Translations under genes and position numbers: made by a program
Part shown: positions 42,994-53,599 of the stretch, one piece after another
How the letters are laid out: the number at the start of each line of letters is the position of its first letter
Numbering within the stretch: position 1 is the first letter of the stretch
Assembly (NCBI GenBank): GCA_963822485.1
Contig: CAWGHW010000035.1
Coordinates: 62,001 to 126,000, forward strand
Length of the DNA stretch: 64,000 nucleotides
DNA from: DASUBV01 sp963822485
GTDB lineage: Bacteria; Actinomycetota; Actinomycetes; Streptosporangiales; Streptosporangiaceae
Direction of reading: 5' to 3'
The notes under the pieces: model-generated
What the model was told of the DNA's origin: nothing
Database searches by the model: none
The model's input: only the letters and a program-made list of their open reading frames with translations

Positions 42994-43587
42994 ATGACGG
43001 TCCTACAGGACGTCGCTCACCAGACCAACCACGTCCATCATACCGACGAATCCGAACAAATCGACCACGACGTCTACTTCGAGCAGGAGGTGGCGTCCTG
43101 CGGGCGGCAGCTGTACCCGGCTGCGCTGCGCATGACCCGCAACCCCAGCGACGCTGAGGACCTGGTGCAGGAGACCATGGCGCGGGCCTACGTCGGCATG
43201 CGCAACTTCACGCCCGGCACCAACGTCCGGGCCTGGCTGTACCGGATCCTCACCAACACCTTCATCAACAGCTGCCGCAAGCGCAGCCGTGAGCCGGCCC
43301 AGACGCTGCGGGCGGAGTTCGAGCAGCTGCTCGACGCCCGCGACGGGGTGGGCCAGCCGGTCCGCTCGGCCGAGTCCGAGGCCCTGGACCGGGTGGGGCA
43401 GTCCGAGGTCATGCAGGCCCTCATGGAGCTTCCCGAGGGCTTCCGGGCCGCCATCTACCTCGCGGACGTGGAGGGCTACCCCTACCGGGACGTGGCCGAG
43501 ATGCTCGAGATCCCGATCGGCACCGTGATGTCGCGGCTGCACCGGGGTCGCGGGAAGCTGCGCAAGAAGCTCGCCAACTACGCCTAG
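42994..43587 (+). CDS. SigR/SigH-like ECF sigma factor
   Basis: 197 residues from the ATG with GGAGG eleven bases before it; an in-frame ATG at 42925 is possible. Region 2: LYPAALRMTRNPSDAEDLVQ, ETMARAYVGMRNFTPGTNVR, AWLYRILTNTFINSCRKRSR; region 4: ALMELPEGFRAAIYLADVEG, YPYRDVAEMLEIPIGTVMSR, LHRGRGKLRKKLANYA. This is the thiol-stress SigR type. Its usual partner, the zinc anti-sigma factor RsrA, does not follow; a strong terminator does. Confidence 0.93.
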   Translation: MTVLQDVAHQTNHVHHTDESEQIDHDVYFEQEVASCGRQLYPAALRMTRNPSDAEDLVQETMARAYVGMRNFTPGTNVRAWLYRILTNTFINSCRKRSREPAQTLRAEFEQLLDARDGVGQPVRSAESEALDRVGQSEVMQALMELPEGFRAAIYLADVEGYPYRDVAEMLEIPIGTVMSRLHRGRGKLRKKLANYA

Positions 43588-43730
43588 GCCGAACACCGCG
43601 CCGGTCATCCGCCCGTGAGCGGACCGGCCCGGCTGGTCAGTGGCCCTCGAGCTGATCAAGCCAGGCGGACGGCATCCAGGCGCTCAGCCAGCCGCACGGG
43701 CGCATCCCTCCGCGCCCTGTGCGCTTCCAG

Positions 43731-43784
43731 CCGGTGGCCGGCTGCCGCCCCTCTCCACCCCGAGAGGAGGCAGCCGGCCACCGG
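43731..43784. terminator. Strong terminator after the sigma factor
   Basis: Perfect 16-bp arms CCGGTGGCCGGCTGCC (43731-43746) and GGCAGCCGGCCACCGG (43769-43784), with an inner CCTCTC/GAGAGG stem. It lies 144 bases past the sigma-factor stop. Confidence 0.85.
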
Positions 43785-43865
43785 CGCTCAGCGCGGCCCT
43801 GTTACCCGGAATCAGTTGTGCAGTACCTTATAGGCAACTCATTCCGTAGCCAGGGGGCGTGACCA

Positions 43866-44600
43866 GTGTCCGATACCGAATCCGAGGCCGCCGCTCCCGC
43901 CGAGCGCCAGGCCGAGCTCGGTGAGCTGTCGGCCACGCCGCGCACCCGGCACCACCGGCTGCGCGAGCAGGGACGGCAGGACCGGGCGGACCTGCTGGCC
44001 GTGCTGGCGGCCGGGTTCGTGGCCCACCTCGGGCTGCCCGCCGCCGACGGGGTCATGGTGGTGCCGACGGTCTACGGGTTCACCGAGGATGAGCTGTACC
44101 TGCACGGCTCGGTGGCCAGCCAGAGCCTGGCCGCCGACGCGCCCGCCTGCGTCACCATCACGCTGGTGGACGGGCTGGTGCTGGCCCGGTCGGTGTTCGA
44201 GCACGCGGTGAACTACCGCAGCGCGGTCATCTACGCCGTGCCCCGGATCGTTGACGACCCGGCGGAGAAGCTGGCCGGGCTGCGCTGCGTCTCCGAGCAC
44301 CTGGCGCCGGGGCAGTGGGACTACGTGCGGCAGCCCAGCCGCAAGGAGCTGGCCGCCACCCGGCTGCTGGCCTTCTCGCTGGCCGAGGCCTCGGTCAAGA
44401 TCCGCACTGGCCCGCCCGACGACGCCGACAGCCCCGACGCGGCGCTCGGCCTGTGGGCGGGCGAGGTGCCGCTGGAGTCGCGCTGGCAGGCCCCGGTGCC
44501 CGACCCGGCGCTGCCGCCCGGCCAGCAGCCCCCGGCGCACATTCAGGCCCTGACCGGCACGCTCGCCTACCAGCAGGCCGGCGCCAGGCGTCCCGGCTGA
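43866..44600 (+). CDS. Pyridoxamine 5'-phosphate oxidase-family flavin/F420-binding protein
   Basis: 244 residues, GTG start. A split-barrel fold is indicated by ADLLAVLAAGFVAHLGLPAA, GVMVVPTVYGFTEDELYLHG, ASQSLAADAPACVTITLVDG and LVLARSVFEHAVNYRSAVIY, followed by SVKIRTGPPDDADSPDAALG with LWAGEVPLESRW. The family binds FMN or F420; nitroreductase-like or detoxifying roles are usual. A 50-bp perfect palindrome follows its end. Confidence 0.85.
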   Translation: MSDTESEAAAPAERQAELGELSATPRTRHHRLREQGRQDRADLLAVLAAGFVAHLGLPAADGVMVVPTVYGFTEDELYLHGSVASQSLAADAPACVTITLVDGLVLARSVFEHAVNYRSAVIYAVPRIVDDPAEKLAGLRCVSEHLAPGQWDYVRQPSRKELAATRLLAFSLAEASVKIRTGPPDDADSPDAALGLWAGEVPLESRWQAPVPDPALPPGQQPPAHIQALTGTLAYQQAGARRPG

Positions 44601-44622
44601 CGCCGCCACGCGCCGAGGCCCA

Positions 44623-44672
44623 ATGATCCTGGTGGATTTGGGCCGCCGGCGGCCCAAATCCACCAGGATCAT
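44623..44672. terminator. Perfect 50-bp palindrome
   Basis: Left arm 44623-44647 starts ATGATCCTGGTGG, right arm 44648-44672 ends CCACCAGGATCAT; all 25 pairs match and there is no loop. It begins 22 bases after the flavin-binding gene ends, so terminator function is likely. The 280 bases to the next gene contain nothing else I can name. Confidence 0.85.
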
Positions 44673-44952
44673 GAAACACCGGGTTTGCGGCGGCCGGAAT
44701 CCTTCAGCGTCATGGTCGGTCGGGGGCTAGTGCGCGGGCGGCGGCAGGTGGCGGAGGGCGAGTTGTCGTAGTTCCCCGGAGGTACGACTCGGGGTACCCG
44801 GACAGCGGCGAGATCGGGCCCCTGGGCTGATGTGGCGGTGGCCCGACCGGTGACAGCATCGGCGGAGTGACAACAGGCGCAGTGACAACAACACCCGGCA
44901 GTGCGGGCGTCCGCCGTGCCGGACCCGGCGACCGCTGAGAGGATCCGGACTC

Positions 44953-45969
44953 GTGTTCGCATTCAAGGCCGCCGCTGTGGTCCTCGTCCTGTTCGCCCTC
45001 GCGGTGCTGCGCGATCGCCGCAGCTTCGCCAACGCGGTCCTGCTCGGCCTCACGCTGGCGCTGCTCGCCCTCGGGACGGCGGAGTGGCTGGCCCGGTCGC
45101 CCGACCCGGCTGGCCGGCTGGTGCTGCTGGCGGTGTTCCTGCTGGTGGCGGCAGGCCCGTTCATCGTCGCGGGGTACCTGGTGCTGAACGGCGTGACGAT
45201 GGTGGCCCGCGAAGGCACGCGGCTGACCAGCCTGCTGCCGCTGCTGGCCGGGGGCGGGATCCTCGCCGTCATCGCGCTCGAGCTGGCCACGCCGCTGGCC
45301 GGCTCGGACGAACTCGCCCTGTCGGCCACGATCGTCATGCTGCTGTCCGGCTACGTCTCGTTCCAGTGCGTGTCGTTCGTGCTGTACGGGTTCCTCTACG
45401 GCCGCCTGGGGGTGCCCCGCCACGCCGGGTTCGTCGTGGTGCTCGGCTCCGGGCTGCTCGATGGCTGGCGGGTCTCGCCGCTGCTGGCCAGCAGGCTGAA
45501 CCGGGGCCGGGTGATCTACCAGGGGCTGGCGGCGGGCGGCCACGATCCGGTGCTGATCGTCTCGGGCGGGAAGGGCAGCGACGAGCAGGTCTCCGAGGCC
45601 GAGGCGATGGCCGGCTACCTGACCGAGCGCGGCTTCCCGGCCGACCGGATCCAGCTCGAGGACCAGTCGGAGAGCACAGAAGAGAACCTGGCCTACAGCA
45701 AGGCGATGATGGACCGGCTCCGCCCCGAGGCCCGGTGCGTCATCGTGACCAGCAACTACCACGTGTTCCGCGCGGCCATGATCGCCCGCCGGGCCGGCGT
45801 CCGCGGCCAGGTGACCGGCGCCCGCACGGCCGGCTACTACTGGCCGGGCGCCACCCTGCGCGAGTTCGCCGCCGTCTTGCTGAGCTACCGGGCCGTCAAC
45901 CTGGCCATCTGCGTCCTGCTGGCCCTGGTCCCGGTCACGGTTACCCTGCTGCGCCGCGCCCCCGCGTGA
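44953..45969 (+). CDS. YdcF/ElyC-family (DUF218) membrane protein
   Basis: 338 residues, GTG start. Four or five membrane helices fill the first ~150 residues, then the DUF218 domain: GFVVVLGSGLLDGWRVSPLL, PVLIVSGGKGSDEQVSEAEA, MAGYLTERGFPADRIQLEDQ, STEENLAYSKAMMD and RCVIVTSNYHVFRAAMIARR, and a last helix at the end. The family is linked to envelope polymer synthesis (ElyC, SanA relatives), with unknown chemistry. Confidence 0.9.
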   Translation: MFAFKAAAVVLVLFALAVLRDRRSFANAVLLGLTLALLALGTAEWLARSPDPAGRLVLLAVFLLVAAGPFIVAGYLVLNGVTMVAREGTRLTSLLPLLAGGGILAVIALELATPLAGSDELALSATIVMLLSGYVSFQCVSFVLYGFLYGRLGVPRHAGFVVVLGSGLLDGWRVSPLLASRLNRGRVIYQGLAAGGHDPVLIVSGGKGSDEQVSEAEAMAGYLTERGFPADRIQLEDQSESTEENLAYSKAMMDRLRPEARCVIVTSNYHVFRAAMIARRAGVRGQVTGARTAGYYWPGATLREFAAVLLSYRAVNLAICVLLALVPVTVTLLRRAPA

Positions 45970-46094
45970 GAGCGGCCGGGCCGGGATTCAGGGTGGCGTC
46001 AGAGCCGGCGACCCGGCCATTGTTATGGATGATGTCCCGGGTCCGGCCGGTGCGGCACCGGCCGGTACGGCTCGGGCCGGTACGGCACCGGCGA

Positions 46095-47342
<1,248 letters not shown>

Positions 47343-47425
47343 TGTCTTCGTGCTCCTTACGCAATGTCGGGGCTAACGCGGCGCGGGAACGAGGTTCCCG
47401 CGGCCCGCGTCGGCTTGGCTCCCGG

Positions 47426-47680
47426 TCAGGCAGATACGGCAGAACGCTTGACGTAGTCGACGACGTCCTGCACGGTCTTGAGATCCTTGAGCTGCTCGTC
47501 GGGGATCTCGACGCCGAACTTGTCCTGCGCGGCCACCGCGATCTCGACCATCGACAGCGAGTCGATGTCCAGGTCGTCGACGAACGTCTTGTCCGGGGTC
47601 ACCTGGTCGGCGGGCACGCCGGCTACCTCGTCGACAATCTCGCCGAGGCCGGTCAGGATTTCCTCTTCGGTCATCGCCAT
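47426..47680 (-). CDS. acpP: Acyl carrier protein
   Basis: 84 residues, acidic. The phosphopantetheine serine is in LDIDSLSMVEIAVAAQ (near residue 41). Carries acyl chains for FabD, FabH and FabF encoded around it. Start ATG (MAMTEEEIL); the second Met is also possible. Confidence 0.98.
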   Translation of the reverse strand: MAMTEEEILTGLGEIVDEVAGVPADQVTPDKTFVDDLDIDSLSMVEIAVAAQDKFGVEIPDEQLKDLKTVQDVVDYVKRSAVSA

Positions 47681-47786
47681 GGGACTGCTGCTCCTTTGTC
47701 TTTCGGGTTTTGTCTTCCGGGTCTCTCGGTTTGTCTTTCGGTGATCTCACTTGCCGGTCCGGGCGGTCCCGGCCCGGCGGCGGGCG

Positions 47787-48782
47787 TCAGGGTACCGTGA
47801 TGACCTGCGCCGCGTAGCAGATGCCCGCGCCGAAGCCGATCAGCAGCGCCGGGGCGCCCGAGGCCAGCTCACCGCGCTCGATCATCCGCGACAGGGCCAG
47901 CGGGATGGACGCCGACGAGGTGTTGCCCGCGGTCACGATGTCCGAGGCCACGATGGCCTGCGGCGCGCCGAGCTTGCGGGCGATGGCCTCGATGATCCGC
48001 AGGTTGGCCTGGTGCGGGATGAACGCGGCCAGCTCGGTCGGCTCCACCCCGGCCCGGCGGCAGGCCTCCAGGGCGACCGGGTGCAGCGCCGTGGTGGCCC
48101 ACCGGAACACCGCCTGGCCCTCCTGGATGATGAACCCGTCGCGGTCCGGGATGTAGATCTTGTCCGCCATGTCGCCGGCGCTGCCCCAGACCACCGGGCC
48201 GATGCCGTTCGCGTCGTTGGCGTCGGCGCTGTCGTTCGCGTCGGGACTGTCGGCCGCTGCCGGGCCGACCACCGCGGCGCCCGCGCCGTCGGCGAAGATG
48301 ATGCAGGTCGAGCGGTCGTTCCAGTCGACCCACTGGGAGAGCTTCTCGGCCCCGATGACCAGCACGTTGGTCGCGCTGCCCGCGCGCACCGAGTCCGCCG
48401 CGGCGGCCAGCGCGTAGCAGAACCCGGCGCAGGCGGCGTTGAGGTCGTAGGCGCCGGGCGCGACGATGCCCAGGCGCGTGGCGACGGTGGCGGACACGTT
48501 GGGGATCGGCGCCTCGGGCGTGCAGGTGGCCACGATCACCAGGTCAACGTCGCCGGGGGACAGGCCGCTGGCGGCCAGCGCCTTGCCGCCGGCGATGACG
48601 GCCATGTCCGCGACGGTCTCCTCGTCGGCGATCCGGCGGCTGGCGATGCCGACCCGGCTGCGGACCCACTCATCGTTGGTCTCGACCGTCGCCGCCAGGT
48701 CGTCGTTGGTGACGACCTTGGCCGGCTGATACCCGCCGAAGGCCAGGATCCGCGCGCCCGGCCGGGCTTCGGAGACTCGCAT
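47787..48782 (-). CDS. fabH: 3-oxoacyl-ACP synthase III
   Basis: Initiates fatty-acid synthesis by condensing acyl-CoA with malonyl-ACP. 331 residues from the ATG at 48782 (an open frame runs further up). Catalytic Cys in AACAGFCYALA (near residue 117), His in FIPHQANLRIIEAIARKLG and Asn in TAGNTSSASIPLALSRM. A loop insert of Asp/Ala/Asn (DSPDANDSADANDANG) near residue 200 is longer than usual. Lies 69 bases after fabD. Confidence 0.96.
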   Translation of the reverse strand: MRVSEARPGARILAFGGYQPAKVVTNDDLAATVETNDEWVRSRVGIASRRIADEETVADMAVIAGGKALAASGLSPGDVDLVIVATCTPEAPIPNVSATVATRLGIVAPGAYDLNAACAGFCYALAAAADSVRAGSATNVLVIGAEKLSQWVDWNDRSTCIIFADGAGAAVVGPAAADSPDANDSADANDANGIGPVVWGSAGDMADKIYIPDRDGFIIQEGQAVFRWATTALHPVALEACRRAGVEPTELAAFIPHQANLRIIEAIARKLGAPQAIVASDIVTAGNTSSASIPLALSRMIERGELASGAPALLIGFGAGICYAAQVITVP

Positions 48783-48851
48783 CGCGCTGATTCTGCCTTT
48801 CGATGTGCTGATAGGACTAAAACCCTTATTCACTAACAAATGGCGCGGCGG

Positions 48852-49836
48852 TTACTCGCCGCCGTCGGGCTGGAGTCCGCCGGCGAGCTGTCCGGCGGCG
48901 TCGTGGGCGCCGGCGTGCTCGGCCAGCAGGCGGCGGGCGGCGGGCAGGTCGGCGGGCGTCTTGAGGGCCACGAGCTGCACGCCGGGCAGCGCGCGTCGGC
49001 CCAGCCCGGTCAGGGTACCCGCGGGCGGCAGCTCGATCAGCGCGGTCACGCCGCGCCCGGCCATGGCCTGCATGCAGCTGTCCCACCGGACCGGCGTGCT
49101 GACCTGGGCCACGATCCGCTCCAGCCAGTCGCTGCCGGAGTCCACGGCCGCGCCGTCCCGGTTGGACAGCAGGGGCAGCACCGGGTCGCTGGCCGGCACC
49201 CGGGCGGCCGCGGCGGCCAGGGCCTCGACGGCCGGGGCCATGTGCACGGTGTGGAAGGCGCCCGCCACCGACAGCGGCCGCAGCCGGGCCCCGGCGGGCG
49301 GGTCGGCCGCGAACGCGGCCAGCTGCTCCATGGTGCCGGCGGCGACGATCTGGCCCGCCGCGTTGACGTTGGCCGGGGTCAGCCCGTGCGCCTCGATGGC
49401 GGCCAGCACCTCGGGCTCCTGGCCGCCGAGCACGGCGGTCATGCCGGTGGCGGTGGCGGCGGCCGCGGCGGCCATGCCCTCGGCGCGCACCCGGACCAGG
49501 CGCATGGCGTCCTCGGCGCTGATGGCGCCCGCGATGGCGCCCGCGGCCAGCTCGCCGACGCTGTGCCCGGCGACGACCGCGTTACAGGCCCTTGAGCGGG
49601 ACGTGCTGCTCGGCCAGCGCCTCGGCGGCGGCGATGGCCGCGGCGACCAGCAGCGGCTGGGCCACGGCGGTGTCGCGGATCTCATCGGCGTCGGCGACGG
49701 TGCCGGCCCAGATCAGGTCGCAGCCGGCCAGCTCGGACCAGGCGGTCAGCCGGTCGGCGAATCCGGGCAGCTCAAGCCACGGGATGAGGAATCCGGGGGC
49801 CTGAGCGCCTTGCCCCGGCGCGGCGATCACGAGCAT
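48852..49836 (-). CDS. fabD: Malonyl-CoA:ACP transacylase, frameshifted
   Basis: Loads malonate on ACP. The N-terminal 83 residues (MLVIAAPGQGAQAPGFL to AEALAEQHVPLKGL) are in one frame, and the rest, beginning CNAVVAGHSVGELAAGAIAG with the nucleophilic Ser in GHSVGE, in another. One base too many in the GGG near 49587 makes a TAA at 49582-49584. Without it the protein would be a normal ~327 residues, with SVAGAFHTVHMAPA (His) and VPVRWDS-type end. As the gene is essential and no second copy is visible, a sequence error is the likely cause. Confidence 0.9.
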
Positions 49837-49851
49837 TGTCCAAGCCTGCAC

Positions 49852-50003
49852 TGTAGAAGTCCGCTACATCCATGCCGAAGACCACGAAGTTTCTCCAAAG
49901 TACCCTGTGTGACTCCTACAAAACGGCCGGGTGTGGAGTGGTCTGCTGGGTGAGCTAAGTCACGTTGGGGGTATGTGGGCCGGGGGTTTGGGCCGGGGCG
50001 CCG
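49852..50003 (-). promoter_or_regulatory. fabD upstream region with a candidate FasR site
   Basis: Between fasR and fabD. The minus strand holds TTTTGTAGGAGTCACAC (near 49920-49904) and CTTTGGAGAAACTTC (near 49899-49885), AT-rich and of the kind found before actinomycete fabD genes, where FasR binds. The exact operator is inferred. Confidence 0.35.
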
Positions 50004-51523
50004 TCAGGGGGCGGGCTGGGCGAGCCGGCCGAACACCACGGCGACCCACAGCGAGAACCCGCCCCGGCCGTCGCCCGGCACCACGCCGGTCAGCTCGCTG
50101 GCCCGGCGCAGGCGGTAGCGCACCGTGTTGGGGTGCACGAACAGCAGGCGGGCGGTGGCCTCCAGCGAGTTGCCCAGCTCCAGGTAGGTCATGACGGTGT
50201 CCAGCAGCGCGCTGCCGCCCTTGACCAGCGGCTCGTAGACGTTCTCGATCAGCTCGGCCCTGGCCAGGGGGTCGCCGTCCAGGGCCCGCTCGGGCAGCAG
50301 GTCGCTGGCCAGCACCGGGCGCGGCGCGTCCGGCCAGGCCACCGCGGCCCGCAGGCCGGCCAGCGCCGCGCTGGCCGACAAGGCCGCCGACGGCAGGTCG
50401 GCGACCGCCGGGCCGGCCACCACCGGGCCCGCCCCGAACCGGCCGGTGAAGTGCCGGGCCGCCTCCAGCGGGTCGTCGCTGCCGCCGAGCACCACGACCA
50501 GCCGGTGCCCGTGCACCCCGGCCAGCAGGTCCAGCCGGGCCCGCCGGGCGATGACCCGGAACTCGTCGATGAGGCCCTCGGGCTCGCTGCCGTCGGCGGT
50601 GCCGACGACCACGCTGACCGGACTCGAGGACCAGTTCAGCGCCGAGGCCCAGGACTGCAGGCTCTCGTCGATCTCGCCGCGGACCAGGGAGTCCACCACC
50701 AGCGCCTCCAGCCGGGCGTCCCAGGCCCCGCGCGCCTCGGCGGTGCGGGCGTAGACCTGGGCCGTGCCGAAGGCGATCTCCCTGGTGTAGCGGAGCACCG
50801 CCTCGCGCAGCTCGGCCTCGCCGCCGGGCGCGGCCAGCTCATCGACCTGGGACTCGACCACGTCGATGATGACCCTGGCCATCTCCACGGCCTGTTGCAG
50901 GCTCACCGCACGGGCCAGCTCGCGGGGCGCGGTGCCGAACACCTCGCCGGCCACGGCGGGCCGGGTGCGCTCGGGGTGCTTGATCCAGTCCAGGAAGGCG
51001 GCCACCCCGGCCTGGGCGACCAGGCCGAGCCAGGACCGGTTCTCGGCCGACATGCCCCGGAACCAGGGCAGCCGCTTGTCCATGGACGCCATGGCGGCGG
51101 TGCCCAGGGCGCTCATGGCCCGTTCCAGCCGGGCAATGGTCTCGTCGCGGACCCGGCCGTGGGCGCCGTCTTTCCCTGGGGCCCCCGGCGCGCTGCGGCG
51201 GGCGCTCGAGGCGCTGCCCTCTGCTGGGGCGCTGGCCGGGCTGCGGCGGGGGCCCGCGGGGCTGCCTTTCCCTGGGCGCCGCCGGGCTGCGGCGGGCGTC
51301 CGAGGCGCTACCTTCCCCGTGCTGGCCGGCGCGCCGGGGTCCCGCGGGGCTGCCGGCGGCGCCCGCCGTGCTGGGCCCGGCGTCCGCGGGGCTGCCTGAA
51401 CCGCGGGCGCCCGCCCTGGTGCGCCGGCGCCGGGGGCGCTTCCCCTGGGGCGCCGGCCGCGCTGCCTTTGCCCGGGGCGCCCGGCGCGCTGCGCCGGGGC
51501 CCGGTGGGGTCATCTGCCTGCAC
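50004..51523 (-). CDS. fasR: FasR-like PucR/CdaR-type regulator of fatty-acid synthesis
   Basis: Transcription factor next to fabD in actinomycetes. The core (50004-51116) has ASMDKRLPWFRGMSAENRSW, LGLVAQAGVAAFLDWIKHP, a GGDEF-like middle and the C-terminal HTH: YLELGNSLEATARLLFVHPN, TVRYRLRRASELTG. Conserved sequence continues upstream in frame (RVRDETIARLERA), so the first internal ATG is not the start. Further up, to a GTG at 51523, lies a repetitive Pro/Arg/Gly stretch (SAPGAPGK repeats) in two frames with a probable shift near 51400. The N-terminal limit is therefore uncertain. Confidence 0.8.
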
Positions 51524-51620
51524 GTCGCTAGCCTGCCACGTTCGCGGCCGGCCGCGTCGGACCCGGCTGCCCTCGGGCCGGCCCGGACTTCGCGGACTGG
51601 CCGGACTGGCCGGGCAGTCG

Positions 51621-52730
51621 TCAGGCCGTGATCTCCTCCATGGTCTCGGTGGCGAAGACCAGGCCGTGGCCCGCCCGCGGTTCGGCGCGCAGCGTGTCGC
51701 CGGACACGGCCACCCCGCTCGGCTCGGCCAGCGCGCCCAGCGCCGCGAACGACGCCTCGTCGATGTCCTCCACGAACGGCGTCAGCGGCAGGCTCATGGC
51801 CAGCTGCCCGGAGATGTCGGGCAGCAGGTGCGGCATGACCGGCACGCTGAACTGCCGGGCCAGCCGGGCGATGCGCAGGAACGGGGTGATCCCGCCGACC
51901 CGGCACACGTTGGGCTGGATGAAGTCGATCCCGCCCGCCAGCAGCAGCTCGCGGAACTGGGCCTCGGTGTACAGGCTCTCGCCCGCCGCGACCGGGATGC
52001 CGATGGACGCGCGCAGGTCGGCGTAGCCGCGGAAGTCCTCGGCGGGCAGCGGCTCCTCCAGCCAGAAGATGTCATACGCCGCCAGCTCGCGGGCCGCGCG
52101 GCGGGCCGTCGGCAGGTCCCAGAACTGGTTGGCGTCCACCATCAGCAGCCGCTCCGGCCCGAGCACCTGGCGCACCGCGGCCACCCGCTCCAGGTCCTGC
52201 GCCAGGCTGGGCCGCCCGCCGACCTTGAGCTTGAACCGGGTGTGCCCGGCCGCGACCTGCTGGCTGGTCCGCTCGGTCAGCTCGGCCAGCGTCAGGTGGC
52301 GGTTCACGCCGCTGGCGTAGGCGCCGGCCTGGTCCCGCTGGCGGCCGAGCAGGTCGGGCAGGCCCAGCCCGGCCGCCTTGCCGCGCAGGTCCCACAGCGC
52401 GATGTCGATGGCCGCCATGGCCAGCGTGGTGATCCCGCCCCCGGACTCGCGCAGCCGGAACCACAGCCGGTCCCAGACCGCGTCGGGCACCGCGGGCAGC
52501 CCGATCACCGCCGGGCCGCAGTCGGCGTCCACCATGGCCTTGATCGCCTGCGCCCCGGCCTGGACGGCCCAGCTGAACCCGGTCCCGGTGGCGCCCGAGC
52601 TGGTCACTAGCTCGGTCACGATCAGGTACTGGCAGGTCACGTCGACGCCCCAGGGCCGGGGCATGGGCAGCCGGAACAGCCGGCTGGACACCGACTCGAT
52701 GCGGTCGGGCCGGTTCTCGGACCCGGTCAT
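51621..52730 (-). CDS. Enolase-superfamily enzyme (mandelate racemase/muconate-lactonizing type)
   Basis: 369 residues. The catalytic set is visible: Lys-x-Lys in FKLKVGGRPS (near residue 165), metal ligands VDANQFWD, WLEEPLPAED and AAGESLY, and PHLLPDIS near 300. Its start overlaps the stop of the uronate-dehydrogenase-like gene by four bases, so it probably handles the product of that enzyme. A galactarolactone/glucarolactone cycloisomerase is a reasoned guess from the pairing; sequence alone does not set the substrate. Confidence 0.88.
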   Translation of the reverse strand: MTGSENRPDRIESVSSRLFRLPMPRPWGVDVTCQYLIVTELVTSSGATGTGFSWAVQAGAQAIKAMVDADCGPAVIGLPAVPDAVWDRLWFRLRESGGGITTLAMAAIDIALWDLRGKAAGLGLPDLLGRQRDQAGAYASGVNRHLTLAELTERTSQQVAAGHTRFKLKVGGRPSLAQDLERVAAVRQVLGPERLLMVDANQFWDLPTARRAARELAAYDIFWLEEPLPAEDFRGYADLRASIGIPVAAGESLYTEAQFRELLLAGGIDFIQPNVCRVGGITPFLRIARLARQFSVPVMPHLLPDISGQLAMSLPLTPFVEDIDEASFAALGALAEPSGVAVSGDTLRAEPRAGHGLVFATETMEEITA

Positions 52731-53554
52731 GACCGCCCGGCCACGTTGTCTACGTCATAAGCGGGCAGCGTGAACTGGCCGCCCAGGTACTGCAGCATCG
52801 GGTCGTCGGGATCCGGCTCGCCGTCGGCCGCGATCACCTCGGCCGCGTACACCTCCGCGTCGTCCTGCGGCTCGTAGCCCAGCGCCCTGGCCTCGTCCAG
52901 GCTCACCCAGCCGCCGCGGGTGTTGGCCGACACCCCGAACGCGACCCGGAAGCCTGGGCTCGGCGTGGTCAGGCAGGCCTCGAACAGCCGGCCGGCGTCG
53001 TCGGGGGACAGCCAGGTCGACAGCGCCCGCGGATAGGTCGGCCGGTCCGCGCAGGTCAGGATGCGCAGGCAGATCGCATCGAGCCCGTACCGGTGGTGGT
53101 ACAGCGAGGCCAGCGCCTCGCCAGCCACCTTGCTCACCCCGTAGTAGGTGTCGGGCGCCGGGAAGGCGTAGTCCGGCACCGGGAACTGGGACCGGGGCGC
53201 GAAGCCGACGGCGTGGTTGGACGAGGCGTAGATGACCCGGCTCACGCCGGCCCGGCGGGCGGCCTCGAACACCGCCCAGGTGCCGGTGATGTTGACCTCC
53301 GCGACGTGCTCCCACGGGCCCTCGCCGGCCACGCCCGCCAGGTGGATCACCGCGTCCGCGCCGCCGAAGGCCGAGATCAGCACGTCCAGGTCGGTGACCG
53401 AGGCCTGGAGCACCTCTTCGCCGGGCCCCGCGGTCAGCGGCGCGATGTCCAGCAGCCGCAGCACGCGGCCGGGCCGGGCCAGCCGGGTCCGCAGCATGCC
53501 CCCGATCCTCCCGGCCGCCCCGGTCATGACGACAACAGCCACAAAGCCCTCCAT
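52727..53554 (-). CDS. Uronate-dehydrogenase-like NAD-dependent epimerase/dehydratase
   Basis: 275 residues of the extended short-chain dehydrogenase family. MTGAAGRIGGMLRTRLA is the nucleotide motif, VIHLAGVAGEGPWEHVAEVN the second, SRVIYASSNHAVGFAPRSQF and the catalytic YYGVSKVAGEALASLYHHRYG follow. SSNH plus YYGVSK is the look of hexuronate dehydrogenase (Udh). The overlap with the enolase-superfamily gene suggests an oxidative hexuronate pathway. Confidence 0.82.
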   Translation of the reverse strand: MEGFVAVVVMTGAAGRIGGMLRTRLARPGRVLRLLDIAPLTAGPGEEVLQASVTDLDVLISAFGGADAVIHLAGVAGEGPWEHVAEVNITGTWAVFEAARRAGVSRVIYASSNHAVGFAPRSQFPVPDYAFPAPDTYYGVSKVAGEALASLYHHRYGLDAICLRILTCADRPTYPRALSTWLSPDDAGRLFEACLTTPSPGFRVAFGVSANTRGGWVSLDEARALGYEPQDDAEVYAAEVIAADGEPDPDDPMLQYLGGQFTLPAYDVDNVAGRS

Positions 53555-53599
53555 CCGCCGTATCTCTGGCCCAACCCCACCCGCTCAGCGTCCCACGCT

